From Asterochloris sp. CNOR1 (Eukaryota > Chlorophyta > Trebouxiophyceae > Trebouxiales > Trebouxiaceae), in contig OZ017762.1 in NCBI GenBank assembly GCA_963969365.1, positions 1,054,001 to 1,118,000 on the forward strand: a DNA stretch of 64,000 bases. The letters are read 5' to 3'. The number at the start of each line of letters is the position of its first letter. Position 1 is the stretch's first letter. A model generated the notes under the pieces. That model had not been told where the DNA came from and ran no database searches. It saw only the letters and a program-made list of their open reading frames with translations. Of the stretch, positions 35,092 to 47,071 are shown piece after piece. Position numbers and translations under genes: made by a program.

Positions 35092-36891
35092 ATGGCTGCT
35101 GGGCACAAGGGGCAGCCAGCCTGCTATGCCAGCCTCTGCTGTAGTTCGCTGAGCATGCGTGTTACTTGTGATGCAGTCATGCCACGCCAAGTCAAGGCAT
35201 CAGGGGCCAGCATCCACAGCCTGCCCCCAGAGCTGCTGGGCAAAGTGTTTGCTAGGTTGGATATGTATGAGCGGTGAGGGAATGTGATTGCCTCTGTTGG
35301 CGCTGGTGTTGATTTGACCCTAGCAGGGTAGCATCTATCCCTGGCATCGTCAACAGGACTGCCGACTGTCTCGCCAAAGGACCAACAGCAACATGTGGCA
35401 GGTGGCAGCGTCTTAATTGTGTGAGCGTCTTGCTCAGACGCAACTGTTTCCTCCTATATGCTGGTCTCAAGTTTCTGTGCAGCATGCAGACTTCGTCTGG
35501 ATCAAGTGTGTCGTGCATGGAACGCAGAGCTGCACACTGGGGCTGCTGCTGTGGCTGCCTGGCAGACACTCAGCCTGAGCAAGCACCTTGGCGACAGGAT
35601 TGGCATCATGGGGGAGGCAGGCTGGATGGCGGCTTGGGCTATTAGGCATCGAGACTTCGTCAAGGAGCTGTTCATTGAACATGAGTTCCAAGACGAATGG
35701 GTTTCGGTAAGTATGCTTGTCCATAAGGTGTGCCAGCCGTGTCCACTTGTGCTCCATGGCCAGCCACAGCACATTGACAGAAGCATTGTATTCTGCTGAC
35801 AAAAGGCTGGTTGCCACAGGCTTTGGGACCATGGCTGACGGCTGTTGAGTGCATCATGACAGGACACCGTTCCTCCGTCCAAGAATGGTATTGGGTGATG
35901 ATGGGAATGCCCAGGTTGACCAGGCTGGATCTGGGCCTCAGCTTGAACTGTATGCGCCTGACCTTGTTGTCGAGGTTGACACAGCTGACGAGCTTGAGCC
36001 TGAACATGAGCATGGACTCTGAAAACCCTGAGGAAGAGGATGAGGACATCCTCTCCCAAGGCTCTCTGCCCACTCTCAGCACTGCGGCAGCTCAGGCAGC
36101 TGAGGATTCTCCACTCACCTGTGCCCCACCTCCCACCTGGCGTCTCAAACCTCAGCAATCTGCTCTACTTAGAGTTCCACACCCACCGTATCCCAGATTC
36201 CATACTTTTGCCATCCTTAGGGCGGCTTACACAGCTGCAGGCTCTTGTCCTGAGGAGCAGAGCAGTGGACATGAGGACCCTAACTCTTGATTGAGGTCTC
36301 ACACGCCTAGTCAGTCTTCGGGCGCTGTTGGTGAATTCACAGCCGGTCTTTGGCCATACCCTCACCAACAATTTTGCTGCCTTCTCCATGTCATCTCTTC
36401 AGGTGCTGGACCTCAGTCTGCCCGACAGCTCCCGTTTGCCTACCCTTTGGCTTGCATCAATGCATCAGTTGCAAGTGCTTGCAGTCTGCAGCAATACTTT
36501 GGCTGGGGCTCTTACAGCACACATTGCGCCCCTGCTGAAGATCCTTATCATAGCTGCCGACTACCACAATCCTTTGCCTTGCACCCAGCCTGTGCTGCAT
36601 GCTGACACTCTGCCCTCGGTCCTTGACCGCATGACCAGCCCCAACCCCCTCACTACGGTGACCCAAAGAGGAATATTGGTGGGCAAGCTGCCTGCTGCCC
36701 AGCTCTGTACCCTCTCAAGCACTGGTAACTTTCTTGTCTTCGACAGGTATGTGCCACTAAAGCACATCCATCAGCTGGTGTTCAAAAGGTCCAGTGTCTT
36801 AAAGCAGCTATGCAACCAGCACCCTTACCTGCCGATACCATGCTGCTTAGAGGACTGCACACATGAAATCTGTCAGTATTCTACCTCATGA
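35092..36891 (+). pseudogene. F-box/LRR gene with a frameshift and an in-frame stop
   Basis: The ATG at 35092 opens exon 1 (to 35273) with an F-box, SIHSLPPELLGKVFARLDM, continued in exon 2 (35490-35706; LRLDQVCRAWNAEL). Exon 3 starts at 35820 and carries leucine-rich repeats (MPRLTRLDLGLSLNCMRLTL, SRLTQLTSLSLNM). F-box/LRR proteins present substrates to SCF ubiquitin ligases. Near 36080 the LRR reading moves by one base (LSALRQLRQLRILHSPV continues in the +1 frame). At 36290-36292 a TGA interrupts the same LRR run (DMRTLTLD, stop, GLTRLVSLRALLVN). LRR-like coding then goes on to a stop at 36891. No intron with sensible ends removes either defect. It is either a young host pseudogene or a gene with sequence errors. 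Confidence 0.7.
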
Positions 36892-39645
36892 TACCTTGCA
36901 GAAAGACCGTCCAGCGCTAAGAGCTCACAGATGGTTACATCAGACAAAGCCATTTGATTTGCAGAAGTTTGTCTGCATCAATATGAGGGATGTGACCAGT
37001 GATGAGCCCATGACTTTGCTGTTTCTTGACCAGCTTTAAGTGACCCTCCCTCTTAAGGCAAGTAAACAGGCCTCCAGGACTTCGGCTTGGCTCACTCTCA
37101 CAGTTCTCAGACTGCTTATGTGGTGCAGCCCATTGTGAACTTGTTGATTTTGAACTTGTTGATCAAGCCGCTGTGCTGCGGTACTCATGCTGGGAGCCTA
37201 ATGTACTTTACTGCAGCTCGATTCTCGGTGACTCAAATCACTGAAATATTGACACTTGGCGAAAGACATGAGATGGCGGCCGAGTACAGCCTGCCTGATG
37301 CATGTTGGAAGCGACGTTGCACCAATGACTGCGTCACGGCAGCTGAGCCACTCCTATTCATGAGTAAGCAGAGCCTGTTAGCAGCGCCAAGGCAGTCAAC
37401 ATTATCTTGTCCAGACAGTGGTACAGGCAGCATCGCTGCAGGTTTCTAGTGACTTTGAGGCACTGTTGCTGTGCAAACAGACTGCCAGCATGTGTAGTGT
37501 GGATGTCGCAGTGGACCAGCTGACCAGGTGCAACCCCTGCATCCTGATGCCGCGGACGCTCAGCTTCCCTGAGGCCAGCAGTTTCTCAGAAACAGGCAGC
37601 AGACTGGGGTGCGACAGCAATGTGAGCACCTGCATGCAGTCGAGCAGTGAAGGGTGCTGTTGTCCAGGCCTTAGATGGGGACGGTGCAAGCAGCTGCCTG
37701 CATAGGCCACATACAGGATCCCTGGGAGGGACTTTGTCACTCAAGATGCAGAGGCATCATGCCCATCCTCCCGGCCTATCAACTATGTTGCTGCATGCAT
37801 GGCTGAAGGACCACAGCCTGTGCTGCTGGAGGCCCCTCTGGATGCTGCAGGGTAGCCAACCCTAAACAGCATCCTGAAGCCTGTGCTGCCTGTGCTGTTG
37901 GAGGCAGTAGGGACCATTCCAAAGAACATGCACCGCCCCTGTCTTGGTCCATGGTGAAGCATGCCACATGTGCTGCTGCATGCCCGCCTGTCACCCCTGT
38001 CTTCCATATATTGCAGGCGCTATACCTGAGTTGCAGGCTGCTGTGAGCCCCTCTGCATGAGCTAGCCTGTTAGCAGCAGTCTGCTCCAGTACTTTCTCTG
38101 CAGGTGAAGGACTCATTTGCTCTGACATAAATGTCAGCACTCATGCACTCACGCCTGAAAACATCCAAAAGTCCGCTTGCCCTCTCAGTCTGGCCATTGT
38201 TTTCAGCTGCAGGCAACCTTGGGTTTCCAGGGTCATTGGCGGCCCCTGCTGCACCAGGTGGCTTGCACCTCTGACTTGTGGCTACCGCGTGTAATGCTTC
38301 AGGGACCCTACACACTGTGGCACCTCAAGACTGCCTACAGCCAGTGAGCTCTGGACCCTGTTGCATGCTGCAGGCGCCCTCCTTTGCTTCCCAGGATCAG
38401 CAGAGGCCTCTGCTACCCCAGCCAATGCCTGCGTTGGGGTTCTCAGCCAGCAGGCTCTCTGCCAACCGCCACCTGCGGGCATCGCATGACACTGCCCTGT
38501 CTAGTGGGTTGTTGCTTGGCTACCGCGTGGTTGGTGGTGTAAGCAGCATGCGCCTGTTGCAGCATTTAGTTGTAACAGAGCTGTGAAGCCCATTTGGGGT
38601 CCAGCGTGAAAGGAGATGATGCAGCCCTGTGGTGTGCCTCAAGCTCCTGGTTGGAATGCGGACGAGGCTTCTGGAATGCAGCACTCACGCTTTGCACGGA
38701 CAGCCATCTGCAGGGCCAGCCAGGATGCTCACCTGCAGCACTGCTTTGTTCAGGTTGGCAGCAGTGTTCGAGGAGTCAACAGCTGGGTGCCAGCGGGTGG
38801 CAAAGGAAGCTGTTGGCTGTCAGAAGCCCTTGTCGTGCATGCAAGCGTGATGCGCTTCACTGCTGGTACTGGGGCTGCAGCAGGCCCCCTCAAGCTCCAC
38901 TGACGTCATGAGAGCGTGCATGATGAGCAAGCCTTGCGCTGCGTGCTGCAGGCTCTGTGGATCGGGAGAAGGGGTCATTGAGGAGCAGGGATGCTGGCAG
39001 GAGGGACGGGCACCCAGGTGTGGCAGGACTGTTTCCGTGTTCACCTGTGCATACACAGAGCTCTGGCCAATACGTGATCCTGCCCCTGACATGAGCGGTG
39101 CTCAGTGCATTAACAACAACACATTGCAAGCAAATTTTTTTTGACTGCTGCGTGAGGGCATCTGCAGCACAGACTGTGGCATGTCCTTGCGGGGCATGCC
39201 TCAAGCGCTGCACTGACCTCCCACTGATTGCCTGGGGCTGCTGCTTAGTCAGCACCCTCAGGCTAAGCCCCTGCACCTTGCACCAGGCAGCTGCACTCAT
39301 GCCTCCCTGCACTGGTCCTGCAGGGCACAAGCTGCTGCTGCACCAGACCCTGCCCCTGCAGCCAGGGAGCGCCCACTCATATCCTCTGTATGACTTGGCC
39401 TGCCCTGCCCCCTGCAGAACATGAGTGGCTGCTGAGCCAGACGCAGCCTCCATCCCTGCAGCGCAACTCTCAGGCACCTGGCCTGGCAGTCGCACCCAAT
39501 GAGGCATTTGCAAGCACCGTGCAAGCAGCAAGGGAAAGGACACCAATAGCTGTTGGAGTGGGGAAGAGATGTGATGCTGACCAGGGACAGCGGCAGAGGC
39601 AGCATGGCGTTGGGGACGGCATCGGGCTTGACGCTGGCGGGCTGA

Positions 39646-39975
39646 TGTGCAGCTTCTTCCCCTGGCAAGGCACAGATGCTGCATGCAGGGCAGGTGAGCA
39701 TGACAGAGGCCTTGTGCACGTTTGGGCCTTTGCAGGCCAATGTGCAGCTGCTTGCCCTGGCAGAACACAGATGCTGCTGCTGTGGGCAGGGTGGGTCAGG
39801 GGGGCTGGTGTGCAGCTTCTTGCCCTGGCAGGGCACAGATGCTGCTGCTCTTGGCAGGGTGGGTGACGGGGTCCATACAGAGGACTTGTGCATGGTGTTG
39901 GTGAGCCTTTGTGGGCTGATGTGCAGCTTCTGCCCATGGCAGGGCAGAGACGCTGCTGTGGGCACAGGCAGGCAC
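39646..39975. repeat. Four-copy array sharing a TGTGCAGCTTCTTGCCC motif
   Basis: Copies start near 39648, 39740, 39809 and 39920. Each has TGTGCAGCT followed by a CCCTGGCA-GGCACAGATGCTGC-like stretch. Spacings are about 92, 69 and 111 bp, so the unit length varies. Read on the minus strand, each can give CQGKKLH or a close variant. No copy can be named as a working exon. Confidence 0.8.
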
Positions 39976-40159
39976 AGTGAGACAGCGTACTTCTCGAGCC
40001 TCCCAGCAAAGCTAGGTTTGCTTCGTGGCCCACATCTAGCATATTCTCCCCGTGACTGCCTGCACTTTCCCTGCATGCCAGGATGGGCCAGGCATCTGAG
40101 GAGCCTCGGACAGCACTGCACACTTCATCCTGCACAGGCTCTGCTGAAGCTTATGACCT

Positions 40160-40370
40160 GCTTACAGAGCCTGTTTGTGATTCCCTGCACGCCAGAGCGG
40201 TGTATCAGCAGCAAGCCCCTCCCAACCCGCCTGTCAGAGTCAGTGGAAACACACCGTCTATGTCCTTGTACACCCTCATCCATGCGCCAGCCACTTTTAC
40301 CCTCACCTGCAGGCCAGGGCAGTGCATTCAGCAGCAAAGTTCCAGGCAGCCCCACACAGCTCCCGCAGCT
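40160..40370. repeat. Duplicated about 55-bp segment
   Basis: CCTGCACGCCAGAGCGGTGT with the following CAGCAGCAA at about 40183 is echoed by CCTGCAGGCCAGGGCAGTGC with CAGCAGCAA at about 40308. The spacing is about 125 bp. The second copy has a better CTGCAG acceptor, the first a degenerate one. No protein family is recognised. Confidence 0.7.
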
Positions 40371-41121
40371 CAGCACAATCAGGGGCAACGGACTGGGACT
40401 CATGGGTTCAAGGAAGCATCCACACAGAGCTCTTACCTACAGTTCCTCAGCCATCGTTCTTTCCCACAGCCACCAAACATCTGGTAGCATACTCACAGCC
40501 CGGCAGCTGGCACTCAGGATGCTGCACAAAGTCTCCAGCTGGGTGAACAGCCCAAGCATGCCCTCTGCCCACCATGTCCATGCAGCCTGAGTCTATCAGT
40601 GGTGGCAGCTATGGCACTCCTCCAAACAGTTGATCGAGGGGGCAGCCACTCAGTCTGACTGTCACGCCTCACACTCCATGAATGGCAGCCATGCCACCAC
40701 CTCCTCTGAAGTTGACACAGGCATCTGGCACCCATGAGACCATCTATGCTCCCTGAAGATTAGGGGCATTTGGCAGCCATGGCAGTCACTCATGCCCAAG
40801 GAGTCACAGGGGCATTCAGCGCATTTGAATGCAGCCAGCGCTTCCTCCGAGTCATCTTCCCCTTTGCAGCCCATTACTGCCTGCATTTGAGTGATTACCT
40901 TAATAAGTGGAGGTCAACATGGCAGACAACAATAATGGTGCTGGGCAGGCTTTGAGGACTGGGACATGTGATCAGCACACTGCTCAGGCATGCATTGACG
41001 TCCAAGATGAAGACTGTCAGGATATGTGTGGGGCAGCGTCTAGCACTATACATCAGCAGAGGAGCGGTGGTTTGCCATGGGATCATGGCGGTGAACCATT
41101 AAAGACAAGTGCCAGGGGCAA

Positions 41122-44100
41122 TCAAGGAAGGCCAGGAATCAGGGGCAGGAGGGCATCCCCGAACAGCTGGTGTAGCGCAGCCACCTGCGGGCCCACATCG
41201 CTCATTGGGTCCCAGGCCTGGCTCAGCACCTGCTGCAGTCCTTGGCCATTCAGCACTCTGCCAGTGCCCTGGGGCGCCCTCTGTACAGGCAGGCCACCAC
41301 TGCTGGACCTGACACTCATGATGCCAGGGCTATGCTGCTGTTGCTGCTGCACGCTGGCCTGCACATCAAGGCTTGGAGGCCTCAGTATGGGGGCTATCAT
41401 GAATGAGCGGTTGCACATGCGGGCACAGATACAGGTGACGACAGCAGCTGGCAGCATGGTGCAAGTTGACTGCGACAACTGCTGCAGTACGTCTTGTGCT
41501 TCAAGCATGCAGTCAGGCAACATTTGAGGAGCAGAGCAAGGTTGCGGCAACCCGACTGCCCACCTTTACTAAAGGTGCAGCCAGCTGCATGGGGGCAGGG
41601 CCCATGTCGTCCTGAGTATCTGCAGACGCCTCAGTTTCTTCCACGTTGGCCTGCTGTCCCTCTGGCTTATGCAAAGGCTCTGCTCCCTGCAGGTGCCTGC
41701 AAGACAAGCATGCGGCTCAGTAGCTGTGCCAAAGAGCACCGCACTTTTAAAGCTGGCGGGCCAAGTGTGATCTCAGTCAGCATCAATTCTAGCATGTCAG
41801 CTCAGCTGCAACCTTGTCTGCCTGCATGTTGACCACAGCTGTCAGCACACATGTCGGTCATGCTGACTTGCTGCCCCTGGGTGGTGACAAGCAAAGGGCC
41901 TGCTCCCTGCACCTGCAGGACAAGCACTCTCTTCAGCCGTGCCAAATCAGGAACCGCTGCCTTCCCCTGGCTCCCGCGTGCAGTCTTTGCAGCCTGCTGC
42001 AGCATACATGCACACTCTGGTGCTGTTTTCATTGCTGTTGTGCCGCCTGTGAACCCCCAAAGGCTTGTGCGGTGAGGTCATCCCTGCAGCCTGCAGGCGC
42101 GCTGCACCCATTCAAAGCATGACTGCATGCTTGCAGCCTGCAACAGATGACCGCCGTACGGGACCCAGCCTGCCACCTCACCTGATGCGGTCATGCATGG
42201 CCATCCCCGAGGCCTGCAGCAGAGCCCCGTGCACTTTGTAGGCCTCAAAGCGTGTGAGCTCATGGTCCCCCTGCTGCATCTGAGGCTCCAGCACCGTCAG
42301 GTAGGCTGCCAGGTTGGGCAGCAGGACCTGCCGCACCGTCTGGTGCCCCAGGGCAACGAGACCCACCACAGCACCTGCAGGCAAAGCAAGCTGTTGTTAA
42401 AGGCTGCCTGTGATGTGGCGGGACCCTTCGTTGAAGCCAGTGTTGTGGCCCCTGTGTCTAGTCTGGCGATGGAGCTAGCAATGCCAAAGTCCTTGTCTGC
42501 ACCCCTGAAGGAACAGCAAGAAGTAACGGATCCTGACGTCAAGCATCAGTCAGCTTGGCAACAGCTCTCACAGGCACAGACTGATCTGCAACCACTGACC
42601 CTTCGACGCCACCCAGAACATGCTCACATAGCTTGCAAGCTGTTAGTTGTAAAGCGGCTAGATGTTCAAGCCAGAGCCTCTACAGCTCTGCCTGCCCCGC
42701 AAGACTGGGGGTCTCTCAAGACTGGGAGTCTCTCAAGACCTGTGTTAATGTGAAGTCCAGCTGCACTCGCTGTGAAACAAAGGGAGCATGTGCTTCGGGC
42801 ACCACAAGGCCCACCTGCACACAGCTCAGCTGGTACCTGTGGTGGCGAGACCTGGGACTCACCATAGTGGGTCGTCAGGGGATTGCTGAGCTGTTGCCAG
42901 GCGGTGTTCAGAGCCTTGACGATGCGCGACTGGATCTGGTAGAATGGCTGCCCATACTTGCTGCAGACTGCCGCCGCCAGCCTGGCAGCCTCCTCCCGCA
43001 GGGGCCAGTGATTGGGCACAGGCCCAGACTGCAGAGCAGGAGGACTTCATGTTCTAGTGATAGTCCTCTGGTGTGTGACTCTAAGACAACTGACGTTTGT
43101 GGCAGACTGCTGGTGCCAGCTGAACAGCCTCTGTGAGCATGAGCCACAGCATACATTTCCAGCATCTTGCTCCACCAGCAGCACCACATGTCCTCACATG
43201 GCATTCCGGGTGTGCACTCACCCCCAGCTTCTTGCCCACCAGGCAGGTCAGCACGGCGGGCATCAGCTGGTGCAGGTAGGGCTCCATCTGTACATGGGGG
43301 TTTGCCAGCAGGCTCTGCAGGGCCTGCAGTACGATGGAAACGAATCAGGGACCGACCCACAAACAGGGGGTGCCGAGGTGCTGCGAGCTGTCTGGGGCCT
43401 GCACTGCAGCATCAGGTATGCACCTAAAGCAGGCACCTACGCTGAACTATGTGCATGCATTTTGTACATCCTCAAAGATAAGCGTGCAAGTCACCTTGAG
43501 CAGCAAGTGCAGGCGTGGCAGGTCCCTCAGGTTGGCCTTGACCTCCTCTGTGATGAGCTGGCTGAAGTAGGGGACTGCTGGGTGCAAACCTGCATATCAA
43601 AGGGGGTGCATGAGTGCCAGCACTTCAGCAGACAGATGCATTGGGGTGCCGAGCCTGCACAGTTGTTGTCAACAAGTGTGTGTACATGCAGTCAATGGTG
43701 CTGTGCACATCCACAAGCAGCTGACGGTGCTCTGTACACTCCAGGATTGTGATGCATCGACATGATGCATGGCAGGCATCCAGTACTGCTGGCAAAAGTG
43801 GACATCCAAGCCGCACCAGGATCCTCAGCTAAACTGGTCAGCATCACACGCTGCCACTGCCGTTGCAGAAGCTCTGCGTTTGGAGGCGCTCCATCTGCTG
43901 TGGGATCTGCCCCGGCTGCAGCGGCCAGCTTCTGCTGCTGCAGGTAGTCTGCAGCAGTGAGCAGGGCAGGGCTCAGCAGGCACGCATCCCTGTGGCTAAA
44001 GGGTGGCAGCGACAAAAGCTGCCATGCAGCAGCTCTCGCAGCAAGGAGGCACAGAGCGTGGGCCCGACAGGGGGCGCAGCCTCCATTATTGCCAGGGCTG

Positions 44101-46652
44101 CAGATGCCAGCCTCTGCTGCTGACGCTGGTAGTGTTCACACTGGTGACGTGCATGTGGAAGCAAGCTCAGGTTGCAGTGCAGACTTTGACCAGCATGGGT
44201 ACCGTGGGTGTGCGTCAAGTTATAGAACAGGCTGTGATCGACCAAGCAGTGTGCTGGCCTCCCAACAGATGACTGCCTGCTTGGGCAAATGCTGCATACT
44301 GAATGGCAGGATCTTCTGACAGGGTCCAGAAGCTGGACTGCTCATCTGCCTACCTTCCTCATCCCCGCCCCGCAGCATGCGCGCCACGCGGTCAAAGTAA
44401 AGCTGCAGCTCTTGGGACAGCACATGCTTGACTGGCTGCTTGACCAAAGCCTCCTTTTGATCGTTGCTTGCTGCCACTGCTGCTGCTGCCTCAGAAGAGA
44501 GGCTGGAGGGTGGTGTGCCTGCAGGCAGAATGAGCCTTTGGCATTGCAGCGTCGATTGGAAAGAGTGGCACCCTGACTGCTTTTCTGTGCCTGCCTGGCT
44601 TTTGGGGGGGTGGAAGGGGTGTAGAATTATACGGTTGCATGCAGCTTTGGTCGGCTCAAGTGAACAGGAAGATACCAACTGCCACTGTTGCGGCTGCCAT
44701 AGCTGGGAGCGTGGAGGGGGATTTCCCTGCAGGGGGCACGGGAGCAACATGTCTGAACTTACATGCTTCACAATGTGAGGACAGTACATTAAGGCATGCA
44801 TGCTGGTATTACACCGAGGGTACATCTGCAGAGACAGCTAAGCAAAGCGGCACTGAATGTGCCTCAGAGTTTGCAGGTGCCAGAGTGGTACAGGAATGCC
44901 AGAAATGGCCAAGTTTAGTACGTCTTTTGAGTCCCATCACCCTGCTCCTCATAGGCAGGGCATGCTGCCGCCTGTGCTGCAATTGACAGTCCAGCAGGTG
45001 ATCTCCAGTGCCCCTGAGTTTCAGGCCTGACAGAGCCCACCTGCAGCCTTACAGTTGGTGCAAGCCCTGCGCCCACCTGCGACCTGGGCCCCAGCGCCGT
45101 GATGTTGTGCCTTGGCCTGCACAGGTGCTGCCTGCGCTGCAGATGCTGGCCCAGAAGGCGCAGTTCTCTGCCGCTTTGGCTTGCGTGGGTGCAGGGGCGC
45201 GTTTTCAGGGATGGCTGGCTGTACGCCCTCAATGGCCAGCCAGTGCGCCAGCACCCCAACCTCCACCGGGCACTTAGGCAGTGGCCTGTCTATCACCTGC
45301 AGAGACAACTCAAATGCTCTACTCGGGTCCATGACGCCATGCTTGAGCTATTTCTGTCCTTTGAGCTTCTGTAAACATTCCTGCAATTTGCTCATTTCAA
45401 GCTAACATTGCACTGTGTGCCCCAAGAAAATTGTGCGCTGTGGCCTGCCACAGCAGGCGGCCAGCCCACCTGCGAGATGCTCGGAGCAAACGAGGCAGAG
45501 GCCAAGGCCGCTGCATGCATCCAACATGTCCAGCTGCTTGTGCCGTCCCCAGCAGTGCAGCACTTGCCCAAAGATGGCGCCCTTAGTGATCAGAGCTCAG
45601 CTTTGGCATCCCTGACGGTGGGCGCTGTGGGCCACTGCACCACATATGGTCCCGGCACCCACTCGCAACGTCCTGCCCTTAAATCCAGCCTCAAGGCTGG
45701 GTGGTGCATCTCGCTGCAGGGGTGCCCTTGACCAGAAGCAACTTCCAAGACTGCAAAGGGCTCACCTGCTCAAAGCTGAGCTCTGGATCCTGGAGATAAA
45801 ACAGGTCCTGGAATCCAGCTGCCCTCACAAAACGTGCAGGATCCTTGCCGCCAAAGCCAAGCAGAGGCTGCAGGCGACAGCAACTTGCACTTAGGAGCGG
45901 CTCAGGAGATGCAGGTAAGGGGCCAGGACTTATGGACCTGGGATGACTACTGGAGGCTGCAAGGACTGTTGGCAAACTGCCTCGAGCTTAGGAACAAATG
46001 GGCACAGCAGGGCCAAACAGGGCATGCAGGCAGCAGCATTGTGCGCCAACTTTGTGAAGGACCATCAACAATTGTCAAGCATGGCATGCAGGCAACGCTG
46101 GGCCTGAGAGAGGGGCCATGCAGAGCTGTCAGATGCCAACGTGTCTTGCTCTGCCATGCTAGCAGCTTATGTCATGCGCACAAAATTTCAGACATCAACG
46201 ACAACGCTGTGAGGTGCCATTGACAGGCTGTTGGCTGTTATCAGAACTCAGGTGCATGTCTGGATCCATTTTTGGATGTGCAGACAGGCAGATGCAGGGT
46301 GCAGCCATAGCATGGTCTTAATGTCGCGGTGCAGCTCCGGGGGATGTGGCCCCTCACCATGACATTCTTCAGTCTGAGCACATTGTTCACGTCCTCTGTG
46401 GTGACTGCAGAGCGCTTGGCGTGGCGAGCAAACTTCTGTGCCTCCTGCAGGTGCCAGCAGAGGTGTGCTTGGATGGGAGCTCTGAAGCGCAGGTGCTCAT
46501 GGCGGCGATCTGTGCTGTGAAGTCACCTGGACAACCTCTCGCAGCCTGTACTCCACGTCTGGTGCCAGGGCCTTAGCAGCCTCGACAGAGACATTGCTCA
46601 GCTGCAGGCTCTGAGCTATGACTTGAATGGTGGAAGGTGGGATGGCCCCCAT
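41122..46652 (-). CDS. TAF6: TFIID subunit TAF6 (also a SAGA subunit in other eukaryotes)
   Basis: TAF6 pairs with TAF9 through a histone fold inside TFIID. Exon 1 (46652-46527, 42 codons) starts [20 protein letters not shown] and ends [15 protein letters not shown]. Exon 2 (46444-46358) gives [18 protein letters not shown], completing the fold. Exon 3 (45867-45766) has [20 protein letters not shown]. Exon 4 (45296-45077) has [18 protein letters not shown], a TAF6 signature. Exon 5 (44518-44354) has [20 protein letters not shown]. The TAF6 HEAT domain follows: SLAEDPG plus [13 protein letters not shown] (43880-43500), [19 protein letters not shown] (about 43290-43220), NPLTTHYG (about 42880) and [19 protein letters not shown] (42380-42180). 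The C-terminal exon ends [14 protein letters not shown] with TGA at 41122. The architecture is complete from start to stop. Confidence 0.93.
41640..41965 (-). repeat. Decayed copy of a TAF6 C-terminal exon
   Basis: The segment 41640-41760, which includes the start of the exon reading [14 protein letters not shown], is repeated at about 41854-41965. Both carry GGGCCTGCTCCCTGCA or GGCTCTGCTCCCTGCA, then ACAAGCA and GCCGTGCCAAA or CTGTGCCAAA. The offset is about 210 bp, and the extra copy lies upstream in gene direction. Its frame is not maintained. Confidence 0.65.
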
Positions 46653-47071
46653 GCTGTACCACTAGAGGTCCAACAGCAAGGCAGCTGTGTTGATGTGATG
46701 CGTTGCTGTTCAGCATGCTATGGGGGACCAAAACAAGAAAGAAAACAGGTAGAAGGAAAGTATGTTCATGCTGCACTTCATTGCTGCATGACGATCTTGA
46801 GGGGCTTCAGGACAAAGAACCTCCAAAAGGCTGTCTGGGCACAGCCGCTGCAGCTGCCAACGATGCAGCCAGCATCCAGGAGATCCTGTCATCACAAGGT
46901 GTCGTGTGGATATTACTCACTGCTGCCCACCTGCTGGTGTATTGCCATCCGCCACATCTATAGTGCACCCCTGCACACCTGTGCGTACTCTTACTCGTCC
47001 GCACCATCACACCATCAAACTCCTCCACTTCCACAAATTTGCTCTTCCAAAGCATAGAACCCCAACCAGAT
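46653..47071. promoter_or_regulatory. Divergent promoter between TAF6 and the secreted protein gene
   Basis: Only 419 bp separate the TAF6 ATG (minus) from the ATG of the small secreted protein (plus), so both promoters must share this stretch. I see no convincing TATA box placed for either gene. The call rests on gene layout alone. Confidence 0.55.

Larger units (their letters stand above)
36892..41121. other. Exon-like stretches not assembled into a gene
   Basis: Plus-strand pieces with splice-like ends: about 37440-37530 (SSDFEALLLCKQTASMCSVD), 38373-38540 (FASQDQQRPLLPQPMPAL, then SSGLLLGYRVVGG), 38750-38901 (VNSWVPAGGKGSCWLSEAL) and 39418-39540 (EWLLSQTQPPSLQRNSQA). A minus-strand alternative exists at 37410-37690. 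The region also holds two tandem arrays, listed separately. No family was recognised, and the strand of the gene is not certain. It may be one fast-evolving gene or remnants. Confidence 0.3.

Noticed and set aside
46653-47071. TATA box or named operator in the divergent promoter
   Set aside because: No sequence at a sensible distance from either ATG stood out enough to report.
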